Assembly: GCA_903839535.1 (NCBI GenBank)
Contig: CAIMCT010000428.1
Location: forward strand, 1-57,509
Length of the DNA: 57,509 nt
Reading direction: 5' to 3'
DNA from: an uncultured Desulfobacteraceae bacterium
GTDB taxonomy: Bacteria > Desulfobacterota > Desulfobacteria > Desulfobacterales > Desulfatirhabdiaceae
The notes below the pieces were generated by a model that was not told the DNA's origin, ran no database searches, and was given only the letters and a program-made list of their open reading frames with translations. Each line of letters starts with the position of its first letter. Within the stretch, counting starts at the first letter, position 1. A program made the position numbers and the translations under genes. Below, piece by piece: positions 49,813-57,509 of this stretch.

Positions 49813-51873
49813 TCATTCTCCAGGGGAGGTGATCAGCGCAATCAAATCGAACACTTTGTCCTTGCAGGCTCTTTCACATCTTCGACAGGCTACGCCATCG
49901 CAAAGAGCCAGATTGATGGATATTCTGAAATCATCTTTCCCCGTTTCCATTTTCAGCGCATTTTCGGGGCACTCGATGACACAGGCTTCACAGCCCGTAC
50001 AGCCATCGAAACGAAATGATCGAATTCGTCCGATATCGGAAACAATTTTCAAACCCATCCGCCCCAAATCCGAAATGTCTCTTTCGACTGTTTTGATGAC
50101 TTCCGGACGATCTGTCACTTCCCTGATTTCGGGCAAACCATATTTTTTCAAAAATTTCTGGTATTGGCTAAAAGGCATGCCTTCGGTCCAGAAAGCCAGT
50201 TCCAGAATATAGACCTTTTCAAATGTCTTGGATGCTGCAAACATGCAATGGTGCTGCCTGAGATCATCCGCGACCTTCTTCATGCGCCAGAGCGCATCAT
50301 CTGTTTTGACCAAATCTCTTGCCATGGCCAAAGATGTGTTGCCCACCTGATATATTTTTTGAACGCCGGCGGGAATCATGCCGATTTCCTGAGCTTTAAT
50401 GGCATCCACATATGTACCGGACGCACCGGAGCAGTAAGCCACTTTGATATCATTCAAATCAATGCCAGCTTCATGACAAAGCGTGATATGGCCTGCTCTG
50501 ACGGCACCGATCGCCTTGCCAGCTTCCAACAGGTCTTTTTCGGTAAATTTTATGCCATTGGAAAGATGTATTTCCGTATCCAATGTGTCTATGCGGGGAA
50601 TTTTGATCAACCTGGCTTTCAGACATTGACTGATCAGTCCAACAACACCGGTTCCGGTGATTCCGACTGCAGTGATTTCTCCGCGTTCAAGCTGCTTTCC
50701 GGTATTCGGATCTACCGTATCTCCAGGACGAGCGTTCATATCCTGATCGAGAACAAAGGTTTTCAGCCTTCCTTTTATGGGTTTGCCGCCGCCATTTATA
50801 TTGCTTTTGGTCGCGCTGATTACACAGCCAATGGCGGAACTGTTGTCGCTATTTCCATCATTCTCAAATATGTTATTGTCCAGACACAATCGGCCGGATG
50901 AGCGTGAAGAGCATCCAGCCGGGGTCAAGGTTTCTGGTTCAAATTCGACATCGGTAATTGCACCTGGAAGCGCCAGAAGGCCATCTTCGATATGCTGGCC
51001 TTCCAGTGCTGGTCCAGCGGCGGTGGAGCCAGTATAAACTTTTCCGTTTACCAGAAGCGCAATTTCGTTATTGGTGCCATAGTCTGTTACAACGACAATC
51101 TCTTTCATGTCCAACATGCCGGTTTGAATCATCATGGCAAGCGCATCCGCCCCGATTTCATGCTGAACCGCAGGTGGAATCAGAACATCCACTTCGGGTG
51201 ACAGGTCAAGACCTGAAATTTCATGCGCCTTCACGATCATGGCATCGCGTTTGGGAGGCTCTACACCCAAAGCATCCAGTTTTCTTTTGCCAGCATAGGC
51301 CAGATCCCTGAATTCAATCTTCTGAAAAAGAGACAGTTGTATGGGATTTCCACATACCGCCAATCGAACGATTTGATCTTTTTCTATCCGCAGGTTGTCA
51401 ATCACCGTGTTGACAGCATCCAATACAATCTGATGGGTCTTCTCCAAGCCTATTTCCAGGGCGAAATGCAGATGGTCTATCACATTGGCTCCGGGAAGGG
51501 GATGGCGTGTGGTAACAGCCGTAGATAAAATCAAGCCGTTCTGGTCGAGATCCAGAGCCTGTCCGCGAAACCCGCTGGTACCCAAATCCAGTGCAATGCC
51601 GATTCTGGTCAATTGTCGTTCCACTCCTTTTTGATTGAACGTGTCATCGGCAGGATCAATCGGGTTCATGGGGTCTTTCAGCCGGCGCCAACATTTTATG
51701 CAAATCCAGTTTTCTTCCCCATCGGTCGATATCTGAGGATAATGGTCGTATAAATCATAATGTTCTTTTCGAATTCCAGCCCAGTACTGTTTCACCTCCG
51801 TACAGGACAACCGCCTCCCCAGATCGTTCTCCGCGTCCGAATGCCAGCGGCCACATTTTGTACAACCCAGCAT
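49813..51873 (-). CDS. RamA/RACo-type ATP-dependent reductive activator of corrinoid proteins
   Basis: A 686-residue activator that returns inactive Co(II) corrinoids to Co(I) at the expense of ATP. The N-terminus has a Cys-rich region (CTKCGRWH, CIKCWRRL, residues ~3-65). The central DUF4445/ASKHA part includes IALDLGTSGFRGQALDLD, VVVTDYGTNNEIALLVNGKV, GITGTGVVGLISQCL, GAVRAGHITL and NTSLAMA. The C-terminus has two ferredoxin-like clusters (CTGCEACVIECP; CDGVACRRCERACK), the RamA hallmark. About 45 residues near 52-60% of the length (CSSRSSGRLCLDNNIFEN, then SATKSNINGGG) interrupt the ASKHA fold. Start 51873 is the family-like choice; the frame is open to 52146. Confidence 0.88.
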   Translation of the reverse strand: MLGCTKCGRWHSDAENDLGRRLSCTEVKQYWAGIRKEHYDLYDHYPQISTDGEENWICIKCWRRLKDPMNPIDPADDTFNQKGVERQLTRIGIALDLGTSGFRGQALDLDQNGLILSTAVTTRHPLPGANVIDHLHFALEIGLEKTHQIVLDAVNTVIDNLRIEKDQIVRLAVCGNPIQLSLFQKIEFRDLAYAGKRKLDALGVEPPKRDAMIVKAHEISGLDLSPEVDVLIPPAVQHEIGADALAMMIQTGMLDMKEIVVVTDYGTNNEIALLVNGKVYTGSTAAGPALEGQHIEDGLLALPGAITDVEFEPETLTPAGCSSRSSGRLCLDNNIFENDGNSDNSSAIGCVISATKSNINGGGKPIKGRLKTFVLDQDMNARPGDTVDPNTGKQLERGEITAVGITGTGVVGLISQCLKARLIKIPRIDTLDTEIHLSNGIKFTEKDLLEAGKAIGAVRAGHITLCHEAGIDLNDIKVAYCSGASGTYVDAIKAQEIGMIPAGVQKIYQVGNTSLAMARDLVKTDDALWRMKKVADDLRQHHCMFAASKTFEKVYILELAFWTEGMPFSQYQKFLKKYGLPEIREVTDRPEVIKTVERDISDLGRMGLKIVSDIGRIRSFRFDGCTGCEACVIECPENALKMETGKDDFRISINLALCDGVACRRCERACKDKVFDLIALITSPGE

Positions 51874-52202
51874 GATATCAATTAATTCCCTGACAAAAAA
51901 AGGTGAACATATACTTTGAGCGGTCAATAACTGAGTTTTAGAATTGAAGGCAGGGGCGACCGGCCGGTCGCCCTTACTTATGCCCGCGTACAGCATACCT
52001 TCCTGTATTCCGGAATTGCTTCGGCACCCTGCTGATGCAAAAAAAACGCATTCCGTCATTCCGGGGTTAACCCTGAATGACGGCTTTCTGCTTGATTGCA
52101 TGGCGGATGGCTTTTCATGCAAATCCAACCGCACCGCGTCGAGCATTGCGTCTTGTTTATGCTATTGCCGATCAACATATCAGTCTGTTCAGGCGAACGG
52201 GC
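51874..52202. other. Gap between mtaB and the activator gene
   Basis: No gene. It holds a palindrome, CGTCATTC...GAATGACG, around a GGGTTAACCC centre at 52054-52082, and a frame open into the activator that I regard as non-coding. Confidence 0.5.
52054..52082. repeat. CGTCATTCCGGGGTTAACCC palindrome
   Basis: CCGTCATTC and GAATGACGG enclose GGGTTAACCC. It is a nested palindrome between mtaB and the activator that could act as a processing or attenuation hairpin in a polycistronic transcript. Confidence 0.75.
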
Positions 52203-53579
52203 TTAGAGTCCGTATGATGATGGATTGAATCCCTTGACATTTTTGTATTTTTTCAGACAATTGTCAATGAATGTGCCTTCATCATCCGGCAGGGCTTCCA
52301 GCTCTTTCATGGCCTTGTTCAGTGCATCGTTCTCAAGTTTGGTGAGTCTCATCTTTTTGTCGCCCAGAATTATTTGGCCTGCCTTGATTGCGCCAGCTCT
52401 TGCACTGGCATAATTGCTTTTTCCCCGGTTCTGGACAATAGCGTTACCAACTTCCCATGCGTTGTCCGGTGCGAGAATCAGACTGTGTGAATCCCGGTAC
52501 ATGTCGGAGTTGACCAGAATTTCCTTCATCTGCTGCTGATAGCCCAGCTCGATGGCGGAGTTGAACATGGCGCAGTCATACCCCAGAATCTCGGCAAAGA
52601 CTGATGTCGTGGTAGCGCCAAACATGTCATGGTATTCCACGGCTTCATTGCTCCACAGATCGCATACCGAAGCAATGAGGTTACCCGCCAGATCGGAATG
52701 GGCGCAGGCGCTGGTTTTACCTTCGCAGGAGATAGGAACGCCTGCCATGGCCTTGATGATGGGGTCTTCATAAGCACAGTCTTTTGTCGGACCAGTGGCA
52801 CCGCACTCGTAGGCTACAAGGGTTCTGGATGCTGCAATGGCCCTGGCCAAAGCCGCCATGACATGAGGAACATCCTTGGAAGTCATGCCGCCGGCCATGA
52901 ACATGGCGGTATTGGCCTCGGAGCAGTTGGTGTCGCCACCTGCGATGCAGTTGTTCTTTTTGGCGATAGCCACAATCTGATCCCACATCCACTCCATATC
53001 AATGGCACCCAGTACGCCGATGCCAAACAGAATCCCCTCAATATCGTTACGGATGATGGCATGGTCAAAAATCTCCTTGCCCCCCATGGACTCAATGGAA
53101 ACAATGTCAGCATACTTTGCGACTTCATTGAAAGATTCAAGAACCTCTCGGGTATAATCACTATTACGCATATCGACCATATCGGGTTTGCGAAGATCGG
53201 CGGGGGTGGAACGGTACGCAGCCTTCAATCCATATTTGGTCAGGTAATCATCCATCTGTCTGGCGGTCTGAGCAGCAATTTCACCGCCCCATTTTGGATT
53301 ATGCGTCATCTGAAAGATATGCTCATTTTCAATCTGCAAGGTGGGATGCCCAACAATAACCATTCTTTCCAGGGCATCGCCGTTGGCTTTTTCATATTCA
53401 CGCAGCAATGTTTTCATGGTCTTTTCACTGCCCGGCCGTGGATGCGGCACAACCTCGGGATGCACAAATCCGCCGCCGATTACAATTCCCCTCTTGGTGG
53501 TCACGGGATACTTGGCCGTGCCGAACATCATTTCTGCTCCATCTTTGTAAGCCATCTTGGTGAGTCTATTACGCGCCAT
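52203..53579 (-). CDS. mtaB: Methanol:corrinoid methyltransferase (MtaB)
   Basis: MtaB transfers the methyl group of methanol to the corrinoid of MtaC using zinc. The 458-residue protein begins like methanogen/acetogen MtaB (LTKMAYKDGAEMMFGTAKYP, IGGGFVHPEVVPHPRPGSEK, TLLREYE). Probable zinc ligands are visible: Glu in IVSIESMGGKEIF, Cys in AGGDTNCSEANTAM and Cys in YECGATGPTKDC. AAAGGGGGAAT precedes the ATG. A sigma-54 promoter is at 53750-53765. MtaC and the activator lie on the same strand. The exact alcohol or other methyl donor is inferred from family only. Confidence 0.92.
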   Translation of the reverse strand: MARNRLTKMAYKDGAEMMFGTAKYPVTTKRGIVIGGGFVHPEVVPHPRPGSEKTMKTLLREYEKANGDALERMVIVGHPTLQIENEHIFQMTHNPKWGGEIAAQTARQMDDYLTKYGLKAAYRSTPADLRKPDMVDMRNSDYTREVLESFNEVAKYADIVSIESMGGKEIFDHAIIRNDIEGILFGIGVLGAIDMEWMWDQIVAIAKKNNCIAGGDTNCSEANTAMFMAGGMTSKDVPHVMAALARAIAASRTLVAYECGATGPTKDCAYEDPIIKAMAGVPISCEGKTSACAHSDLAGNLIASVCDLWSNEAVEYHDMFGATTTSVFAEILGYDCAMFNSAIELGYQQQMKEILVNSDMYRDSHSLILAPDNAWEVGNAIVQNRGKSNYASARAGAIKAGQIILGDKKMRLTKLENDALNKAMKELEALPDDEGTFIDNCLKKYKNVKGFNPSSYGL

Positions 53580-53631
53580 TATGATTCCCCCTTTTTTTGT
53601 TCATGAAAGATTAGATACCCGGTGTAAATTA

Positions 53632-53666
53632 GTCGACGCTCTGGTGTCGGCTACAAGAGCGTGTCC
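53632..53666. repeat. GTCGACGCTCTGGTGTCGGC palindrome
   Basis: CGACGCTCTGGTGTCGGCTACAAGAGCG is a copy of the 38828-38884 family, lying in the 5' leader of mtaB. Confidence 0.8.
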
Positions 53667-53749
53667 TTGATCTCTGCTGGCTGAATATATCGGCTTTTCC
53701 TCCTTTCGTGATTCGATAACCCCATGATCACTTAATTGTCTTTAGATTT

Positions 53750-53765
53750 AGCAATCAATATGCCA
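53750..53765 (-). promoter_or_regulatory. Sigma-54 (-24/-12) promoter of mtaB
   Basis: On the minus strand TGGCATATTGATTGCT fits TGGCA-N6-TTGCT, with both invariant GG and GC dinucleotides at the correct spacing. It lies about 170 bp upstream of the mtaB ATG and next to a gene for a sigma-54 activator. Confidence 0.8.
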
Positions 53766-53885
53766 CAGTGTCGATAGATTGAATTATTTATAACATACTG
53801 AATACATAGTTAATATATTAAATAATTTTACTCGCTGCACCCATTGGATTTCCAGATGTAACCATCGGTAGCAGATATGTCTGTC

Positions 53886-53898
53886 GAATGTAACATTC
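53886..53898. promoter_or_regulatory. Candidate upstream activator site
   Basis: GAATGTAACATTC is a perfect 6-bp inverted repeat about a single base, partly nested in TGTC...GACA. It is centred about 125 bp upstream of the -24 element, in the range used by sigma-54 activators, and overlaps the last bases of the activator gene. Confidence 0.5.
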
Positions 53899-55315
53899 AG
53901 TGACACTTAGATGATGAAAGACCATATTCTGAAAGCCTCAGATAGAGCAGTCGTCGCGTAATACCCAGCATTTTTGCCGCCGCAAGTTTGTTGCCGTTGG
54001 TCATTTCAAGCGTTTTCACCAGCAACTCCTTTTCAACATCCTGGAGACGGACCCCTCCCTCGGGCAGTTGATTAATCAGGCCGGTGGAGTGGATGGCCAT
54101 ACCTGCTTTCTGACACAATTCTTCCGGAAGATACTGAATGATCGATTCTCCGCCTGGGCAGGTAACCAGAAGCCGCTCTACAATATTAGCCAGCTCCCGT
54201 ACATTACCAGGATAGCTGTAACTCAGCAAAGCATCTTTGACTTCTTCGGTCATTACGGGTAAAGGCATATCCATTTCTCTGGCATAGACTTCCAGAAAAT
54301 GATTCAGCAGCAGGGGAATGTCTTCCCTTCTGTCTCTCAAGGGCGGAATAGTGATGGGCACAACATTCAGGCGATAGAACAGATCATCCCTAAAGCGCCC
54401 CGATTTTACATCCTTCTTCAAATCCTGACTGGTGGCTGCAATAATCCGTACATCGGTTTTGATGGTGACATTGCCTCCGACTCGCTGGAATTCTTTTTCC
54501 TGGAGCACCCTGAGCAATTTGACCTGAAGCGACTTGTCCAGTTCACCGATTTCATCCAGAAACAGGGTGCCGCCACTGGCAATCTCAAATTTGCCTTTTC
54601 GCTGCTGCATCGCCGATGTGAATGCGCCGCGTTCGTGGCCGAACAGTTCGCTTTCCATCAGACTGGCTGGAATGGCACCGCAGTTGATTGCCATAAATGG
54701 AAAATTTTTGCGTGTGCTGGTCTGACAGATCGTTTGGGCAACCAACTCTTTGCCCGTACCGCTTTCACCCTGAATCAAAACAGTAGCTGATGTGTGTTTT
54801 AAATTTTCGATCAGTTGATAAACGGCGTTGATACCACGGCTTTTACCGATAATCACCCCAAAGCGATGCCTATGTTCATCGGGTTTGGACTGCCGTTTCT
54901 CATGTCGGTCTTTCGCCCCCATTTTTTGGGCGATTCCCATCAGAATTGTATTGAGATCTCGTTTGAGGCTCGGCCCTGAGTATTCATAAAATCCACCGCC
55001 CTGGTATAGAAAAGGACCCATCGGACCGGTAATCAGAATTGCGGCATGGGGTGCGATTCGCCTGGCCTTCTGAAAAAATCCACCGCCTCCCATTTCTGCG
55101 GATTTGATGTCAATTATTATGATGGACACTGTATTTGATTGGCTGTTCAGCACGGCCAGTCCCTGCTGCTCATCCGCCACCCAAAGTGGATCGAAGTCCT
55201 TTGAAGAAATGAACTGTGGCAGAGACTGAAATGTCCGGTACCGATCATCGACAATCAGAACCAGTGGCTTATTGCCTTTCAGTTGTTTGAATGTTTCTAT
55301 TTCAGAACATATCAT
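53897..55315 (-). CDS. Sigma-54-dependent response regulator / activator
   Basis: The 472-residue protein has a receiver-like N-terminus ([32 protein letters not shown]). The AAA+ domain follows, with Walker [13 protein letters not shown], the sigma-54 contact loop GAFTSA, Walker [10 protein letters not shown], then [17 protein letters not shown]-terminal Fis-type helix-turn-helix closes it ([22 protein letters not shown]). Start at ATG 55315 is a judgement; a TTG at 55351 is possible and there is no strong ribosome site. It probably activates mtaB from the -24/-12 promoter just downstream. Confidence 0.92.
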   Translation of the reverse strand: MICSEIETFKQLKGNKPLVLIVDDRYRTFQSLPQFISSKDFDPLWVADEQQGLAVLNSQSNTVSIIIIDIKSAEMGGGGFFQKARRIAPHAAILITGPMGPFLYQGGGFYEYSGPSLKRDLNTILMGIAQKMGAKDRHEKRQSKPDEHRHRFGVIIGKSRGINAVYQLIENLKHTSATVLIQGESGTGKELVAQTICQTSTRKNFPFMAINCGAIPASLMESELFGHERGAFTSAMQQRKGKFEIASGGTLFLDEIGELDKSLQVKLLRVLQEKEFQRVGGNVTIKTDVRIIAATSQDLKKDVKSGRFRDDLFYRLNVVPITIPPLRDRREDIPLLLNHFLEVYAREMDMPLPVMTEEVKDALLSYSYPGNVRELANIVERLLVTCPGGESIIQYLPEELCQKAGMAIHSTGLINQLPEGGVRLQDVEKELLVKTLEMTNGNKLAAAKMLGITRRLLYLRLSEYGLSSSKCH

Positions 55316-55408
55316 TTGATAAACATTCGATGAATGGTGAACGGAAAGCAAAAGCCATTACGAATTATGAATAAAAAGGGAAAAGGAAAAAAGGGCGATA
55401 ATAATTCG

Positions 55409-56473
55409 TCATTCGTCATTCGTCATTCCGTTGAGAAATGCCATCTCAATCATCTCCCGGTTCAGGTTTTTGCCGATAATGGACACTTTGCTCTGGTTAA
55501 ACGGCCTGACCGGCTGAATGGACACATCGCCGGAAGCCAACTCCAGTATCTTCCAGCCAGTCTCCGTTAGGAATATCCCCTTGGCGCGAACTACTTCACC
55601 ATACGCAGACAGGGAAGCGGTCATCCGAAGAAAAAGACTTTCCAGAGACTTCAGATCAAACCTGTTGTCGGCAAATACCAGACCAAAGGATTCGTATCCC
55701 AAAGCGTCCGCATCTTCGTGAAAATGAGGCTGCAATTCGGCATCTTCCGGTCGATCGTATATTTTAACTGCTGGCCGGGAGGGAACTGGCCCCATACCGG
55801 TTTTGGTTGGCTGCTGAGCCGTCTCTTGTTGATGATTGACCGAATGTGTCGTTGCATCACTTTTTTTCAATTTATATCCGGAAGACACAGAAAGGGCGGC
55901 GTGATACTCGTTCCAGTCGATGCCTCCGAATTCGGTCATGAAGACCGTCAGTTCAGGATTGATCGCGGAGATTGCGGACTGAATCACCATAGCTTTGCGC
56001 CGTTCTACCCGGTCACATTTATTCAACATGATGATATGAGCGTTTTCCACCTGCGATTCGACAAAATGCCGGTTGGCCCGATACAACCCCATGAAACCGG
56101 TAGCATCGGCAATCAGTATTTTGTGAATTTGGGTTATTTCCTGCTCGAACAATTGAGTATTGAGAATCCACTGAATCTGTCCTATGGTGGCGACACCTGT
56201 GGGTTCAATGATAATTCGGTCTGGCTGAATGGTACGGCTGATTTCCAGAATTTGAGCCTGAAAATCAGCCTGAAGCGTACAGCAGATACATCCGCTGGGC
56301 ATTTCCACCACATTGCCGCCCTGTGACGATAGAAGCTCACCATCAATACCCACATCGCCAAATTCATTGACCAACACCACAATCTTTTCATGAGAATCCC
56401 ACTCTCGCAGGATTCGCGTGATAAACGTGGTTTTGCCGGAGCCTAAAAAACCAAAAATTACATCAATAATCAT
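55409..56473 (-). CDS. CobW/P47K-type GTPase
   Basis: A G3E-family GTPase of 354 residues that may deliver or insert metal. P-loop GFLGSGKTT, the metal-binding CXCC in SGCICCTLQAD, IIIEPTGVA and NKCDRVERR. The C-terminal domain has a His-containing segment (ELQPHFHEDADALGYESF). In MtaBC-type loci such proteins are plausible cobalamin- or zinc-handling chaperones. It follows mtaC by 95 bp. The last codons overlap a short ATTCGTC tandem at about 55405-55430. Confidence 0.9.
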   Translation of the reverse strand: MIIDVIFGFLGSGKTTFITRILREWDSHEKIVVLVNEFGDVGIDGELLSSQGGNVVEMPSGCICCTLQADFQAQILEISRTIQPDRIIIEPTGVATIGQIQWILNTQLFEQEITQIHKILIADATGFMGLYRANRHFVESQVENAHIIMLNKCDRVERRKAMVIQSAISAINPELTVFMTEFGGIDWNEYHAALSVSSGYKLKKSDATTHSVNHQQETAQQPTKTGMGPVPSRPAVKIYDRPEDAELQPHFHEDADALGYESFGLVFADNRFDLKSLESLFLRMTASLSAYGEVVRAKGIFLTETGWKILELASGDVSIQPVRPFNQSKVSIIGKNLNREMIEMAFLNGMTNDE

Positions 56474-56491
56474 CTTCGATACACTTTCAAA

Positions 56492-56562
56492 GAAGAGTGC
56501 AAGGTGCAGGACAGATGACGAAGAGAAATATCTGTCGTCTGTCCTCTGTATCCTGCACTCTT
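56492..56562. repeat. Long imperfect inverted repeat between mtaC and the GTPase gene
   Basis: AGAGTGCAAGGTGCAGGACAG...CTGTCCTCTGTATCCTGCACTCT forms a stem of roughly 25-30 bp with small mismatches around GACGAAGAGAAATATCTGTC. It could be an RNA-processing or attenuation hairpin; a related smaller form is at 49727-49776. Confidence 0.7.
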
Positions 56563-56567
56563 ATCTG

Positions 56568-57314
56568 CTAACCGTTCCATTTACTTCGCATGGATTCCCA
56601 TTTTTCGCCGGTCAACGCATCCTCTGCCAAGCCTGGCGCCTGGCTGGCTTCCTTGCCATATATGCCCAGATCGAAACCGGTCACATATTCCTCACAAACC
56701 GCCCCACCTCCGCAGATAAAGGGAATCGCAAGACCCGCAGCTTTAAGCTGATGCGCGATCTTTGGAAACGCGGTCATTGTGGTGGTCATCAAAGCGGTTC
56801 CGGTAACCATTACGGGACGATGCTCTTTACATGCCGCCACTACCTTGTCAACCGGCACATCGGCGCCCAGATCGATTACCTCAAATCCATTGGCGTTAAG
56901 CAGAGCATTGACAATGACCTGGCCGATATCATGGATGTCGCCTTCGGCTGTATGGGTGACGACTTTGCCTTTTCTTTCCATGGATTTGCCCATGGCAGTT
57001 TCGCACTTGGCGATGCCGATATTCATCGCATCCGAAGAGAGGATGACCTGGGGCAGAAAATACACGCCTTCTTCCCACAGCCGGCTCACTTCGTTCATGC
57101 CAGCGATAAGCGCATCGTTAATGATATCGAGCGGCGTTTTCGTTTTCAGAGCCTCAGCGACAGCAGGGGCGATACCGTCTTCATCTCCATCTACCACGAA
57201 TTTTGCAATGCTTTGCAGAATCGGATCTTTGGAAACCTGTTTGGCTTGTCCAACTTTTTCGAGGTCGAGATCGTAACGTTTAAAAATATTCGAAAAATCA
57301 TTTAAAGTCTTCAT
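56568..57314 (-). CDS. mtaC: Corrinoid protein of the MtaC/MttC type
   Basis: MtaC carries the methyl group on its cobalamin between MtaB and the next methyltransferase. The 248-residue protein has the four-helix cap (VDGDEDGIAPAVAEALKTKT, NDALIAGMNEVSRLWEEGVY FLPQVILSSDAMN) and the B12 domain with the base-off histidine in EGDIHDIGQVIV, then NGFEVIDLGADVP and the TALMTTTM loop. GGAAAGG precedes ATG 57314. It is the first gene of the minus-strand C1 group in this window. Confidence 0.93.
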   Translation of the reverse strand: MKTLNDFSNIFKRYDLDLEKVGQAKQVSKDPILQSIAKFVVDGDEDGIAPAVAEALKTKTPLDIINDALIAGMNEVSRLWEEGVYFLPQVILSSDAMNIGIAKCETAMGKSMERKGKVVTHTAEGDIHDIGQVIVNALLNANGFEVIDLGADVPVDKVVAACKEHRPVMVTGTALMTTTMTAFPKIAHQLKAAGLAIPFICGGGAVCEEYVTGFDLGIYGKEASQAPGLAEDALTGEKWESMRSKWNG

Positions 57315-57418
57315 AATCAAATTCCTTTCCTCATTTAAAATTGAATATTGAAATGGCTCCGGCAGGAACCACGTACATCCTTTGGTCAGATATACTGTAC
57401 ACTGGCATAATCTTTCGC

Positions 57419-57470
57419 CGTAGAGCCGGCATCTTGCCGGCTGCTGCAGCCGGCAGGATGCCGGCTCTAC
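57419..57470. repeat. GTAGAGCCGGCATC...GATGCCGGCTCTAC palindrome
   Basis: A near-perfect fold-back; the sister of 11468-11517. The two share both arms almost exactly and differ in the loop region. Confidence 0.9.
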
Positions 57471-57474
57471 TTGC

Positions 57475-57507
57475 ACTCCCTCCCCAGCGGGGGAGAGTTG
57501 GGGGGTT
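57475..57507. repeat. CTCCCTCCCCAGCGGGGGAGAG palindrome
   Basis: A third copy of the CCCTCCCC-GGGGGAG family, at the window edge next to the preceding palindrome. Confidence 0.85.
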
Positions 57508-57509
57508 CA

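Larger units (their letters stand above)
53580..53896. other. mtaB control region
   Basis: Contains a palindromic repeat (53632-53666), a sigma-54 type promoter (53750-53765) and an upstream palindrome (53886-53898) next to the end of the activator gene. No coding sequence. Confidence 0.7.

Noticed and set aside
51874-52146. N-terminal extension of the RamA-like protein
   Set aside because: The extra codons cross a nested palindrome and have no family similarity.

Overview
The window looks like chromosomal DNA of an anaerobic, probably sulfate-reducing member of the Desulfobacterota (former Deltaproteobacteria). This is inferred from gene content: anaerobic benzimidazole synthesis for cobalamin, a corrinoid methanol methyltransferase system with its reductive activator, a rubrerythrin, ThrH-type homoserine metabolism, a rhomboid/DnaJ fusion, and several apparent selenoprotein genes. 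Several families of short palindromic repeats lie between genes and, in three places, inside them.

Region 1 (1-20552) is mostly housekeeping. A repeat-containing acidic protein is followed by valS-nadC-rhomboid/DnaJ. A minus-strand trio follows (GGDEF response regulator, GNAT, DUF2156), then lepA, a leuC/leuD-type dehydratase pair and a 2x[4Fe-4S] ferredoxin. Next come tsaD, a WecA/FlaA1 fusion and purM on the minus strand. A plus-strand run closes the region: class I aminotransferase, hom, thrH, thioesterase, DUF167.

Region 2 (20591-34044) is an accessory region. It opens with the 5' half of an initiator tRNA, then remnants of a transposase and a molybdopterin oxidoreductase. It carries a type Vd patatin autotransporter with a DUF4105 protein, a Fic protein and an MHS-family transporter. 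Two short duplicated 3' gene ends ('ghosts') and two attC-like sites are also present. Between the attC-like sites lies the most notable locus: an ArsR regulator followed on the minus strand by three genes whose frames are each interrupted by UGA at positions where homologues have Cys or Sec. They are a rhodanese-DsbD-thioredoxin fusion (two UGA), a small thioredoxin-like protein (one UGA) and an ArsM-like methyltransferase (one UGA). A TVP38/DedA membrane protein lies among them. Each UGA is followed by a hairpin with bacterial SECIS-like geometry. Conventional gene calling would break all three genes.

Region 3 (34195-41442) is a cobalamin-riboswitch-controlled operon for anaerobic lower-ligand (5,6-dimethylbenzimidazole-type) synthesis: bzaF-like ThiC paralogue, cobT, bzaC-like methyltransferase (fused to DUF2284), and two B12-binding radical SAM proteins (bzaD/bzaE-like). 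Palindromic repeats appear inserted in frame in this operon.

Region 4 (41509-57509) holds two mini-thioredoxins, a PduO-type adenosyltransferase, DUF1638 and GcvH-like accessory proteins, and an AlbA_2/ParA pair. It ends with a long minus-strand methanol/C1 locus: mtaC, a CobW-type GTPase, a sigma-54 activator, mtaB behind a clear -24/-12 promoter, a RamA/RACo-type activator, rubrerythrin, a CoFeSP-type Fe-S protein and a hypothetical protein. Cobalamin made by region 3 and adenosylated or reductively activated by region 4 would plausibly serve the corrinoid methyltransferases. No selA/B/C, MtaA or folate methyltransferase gene lies in the window, so those functions must be encoded elsewhere.
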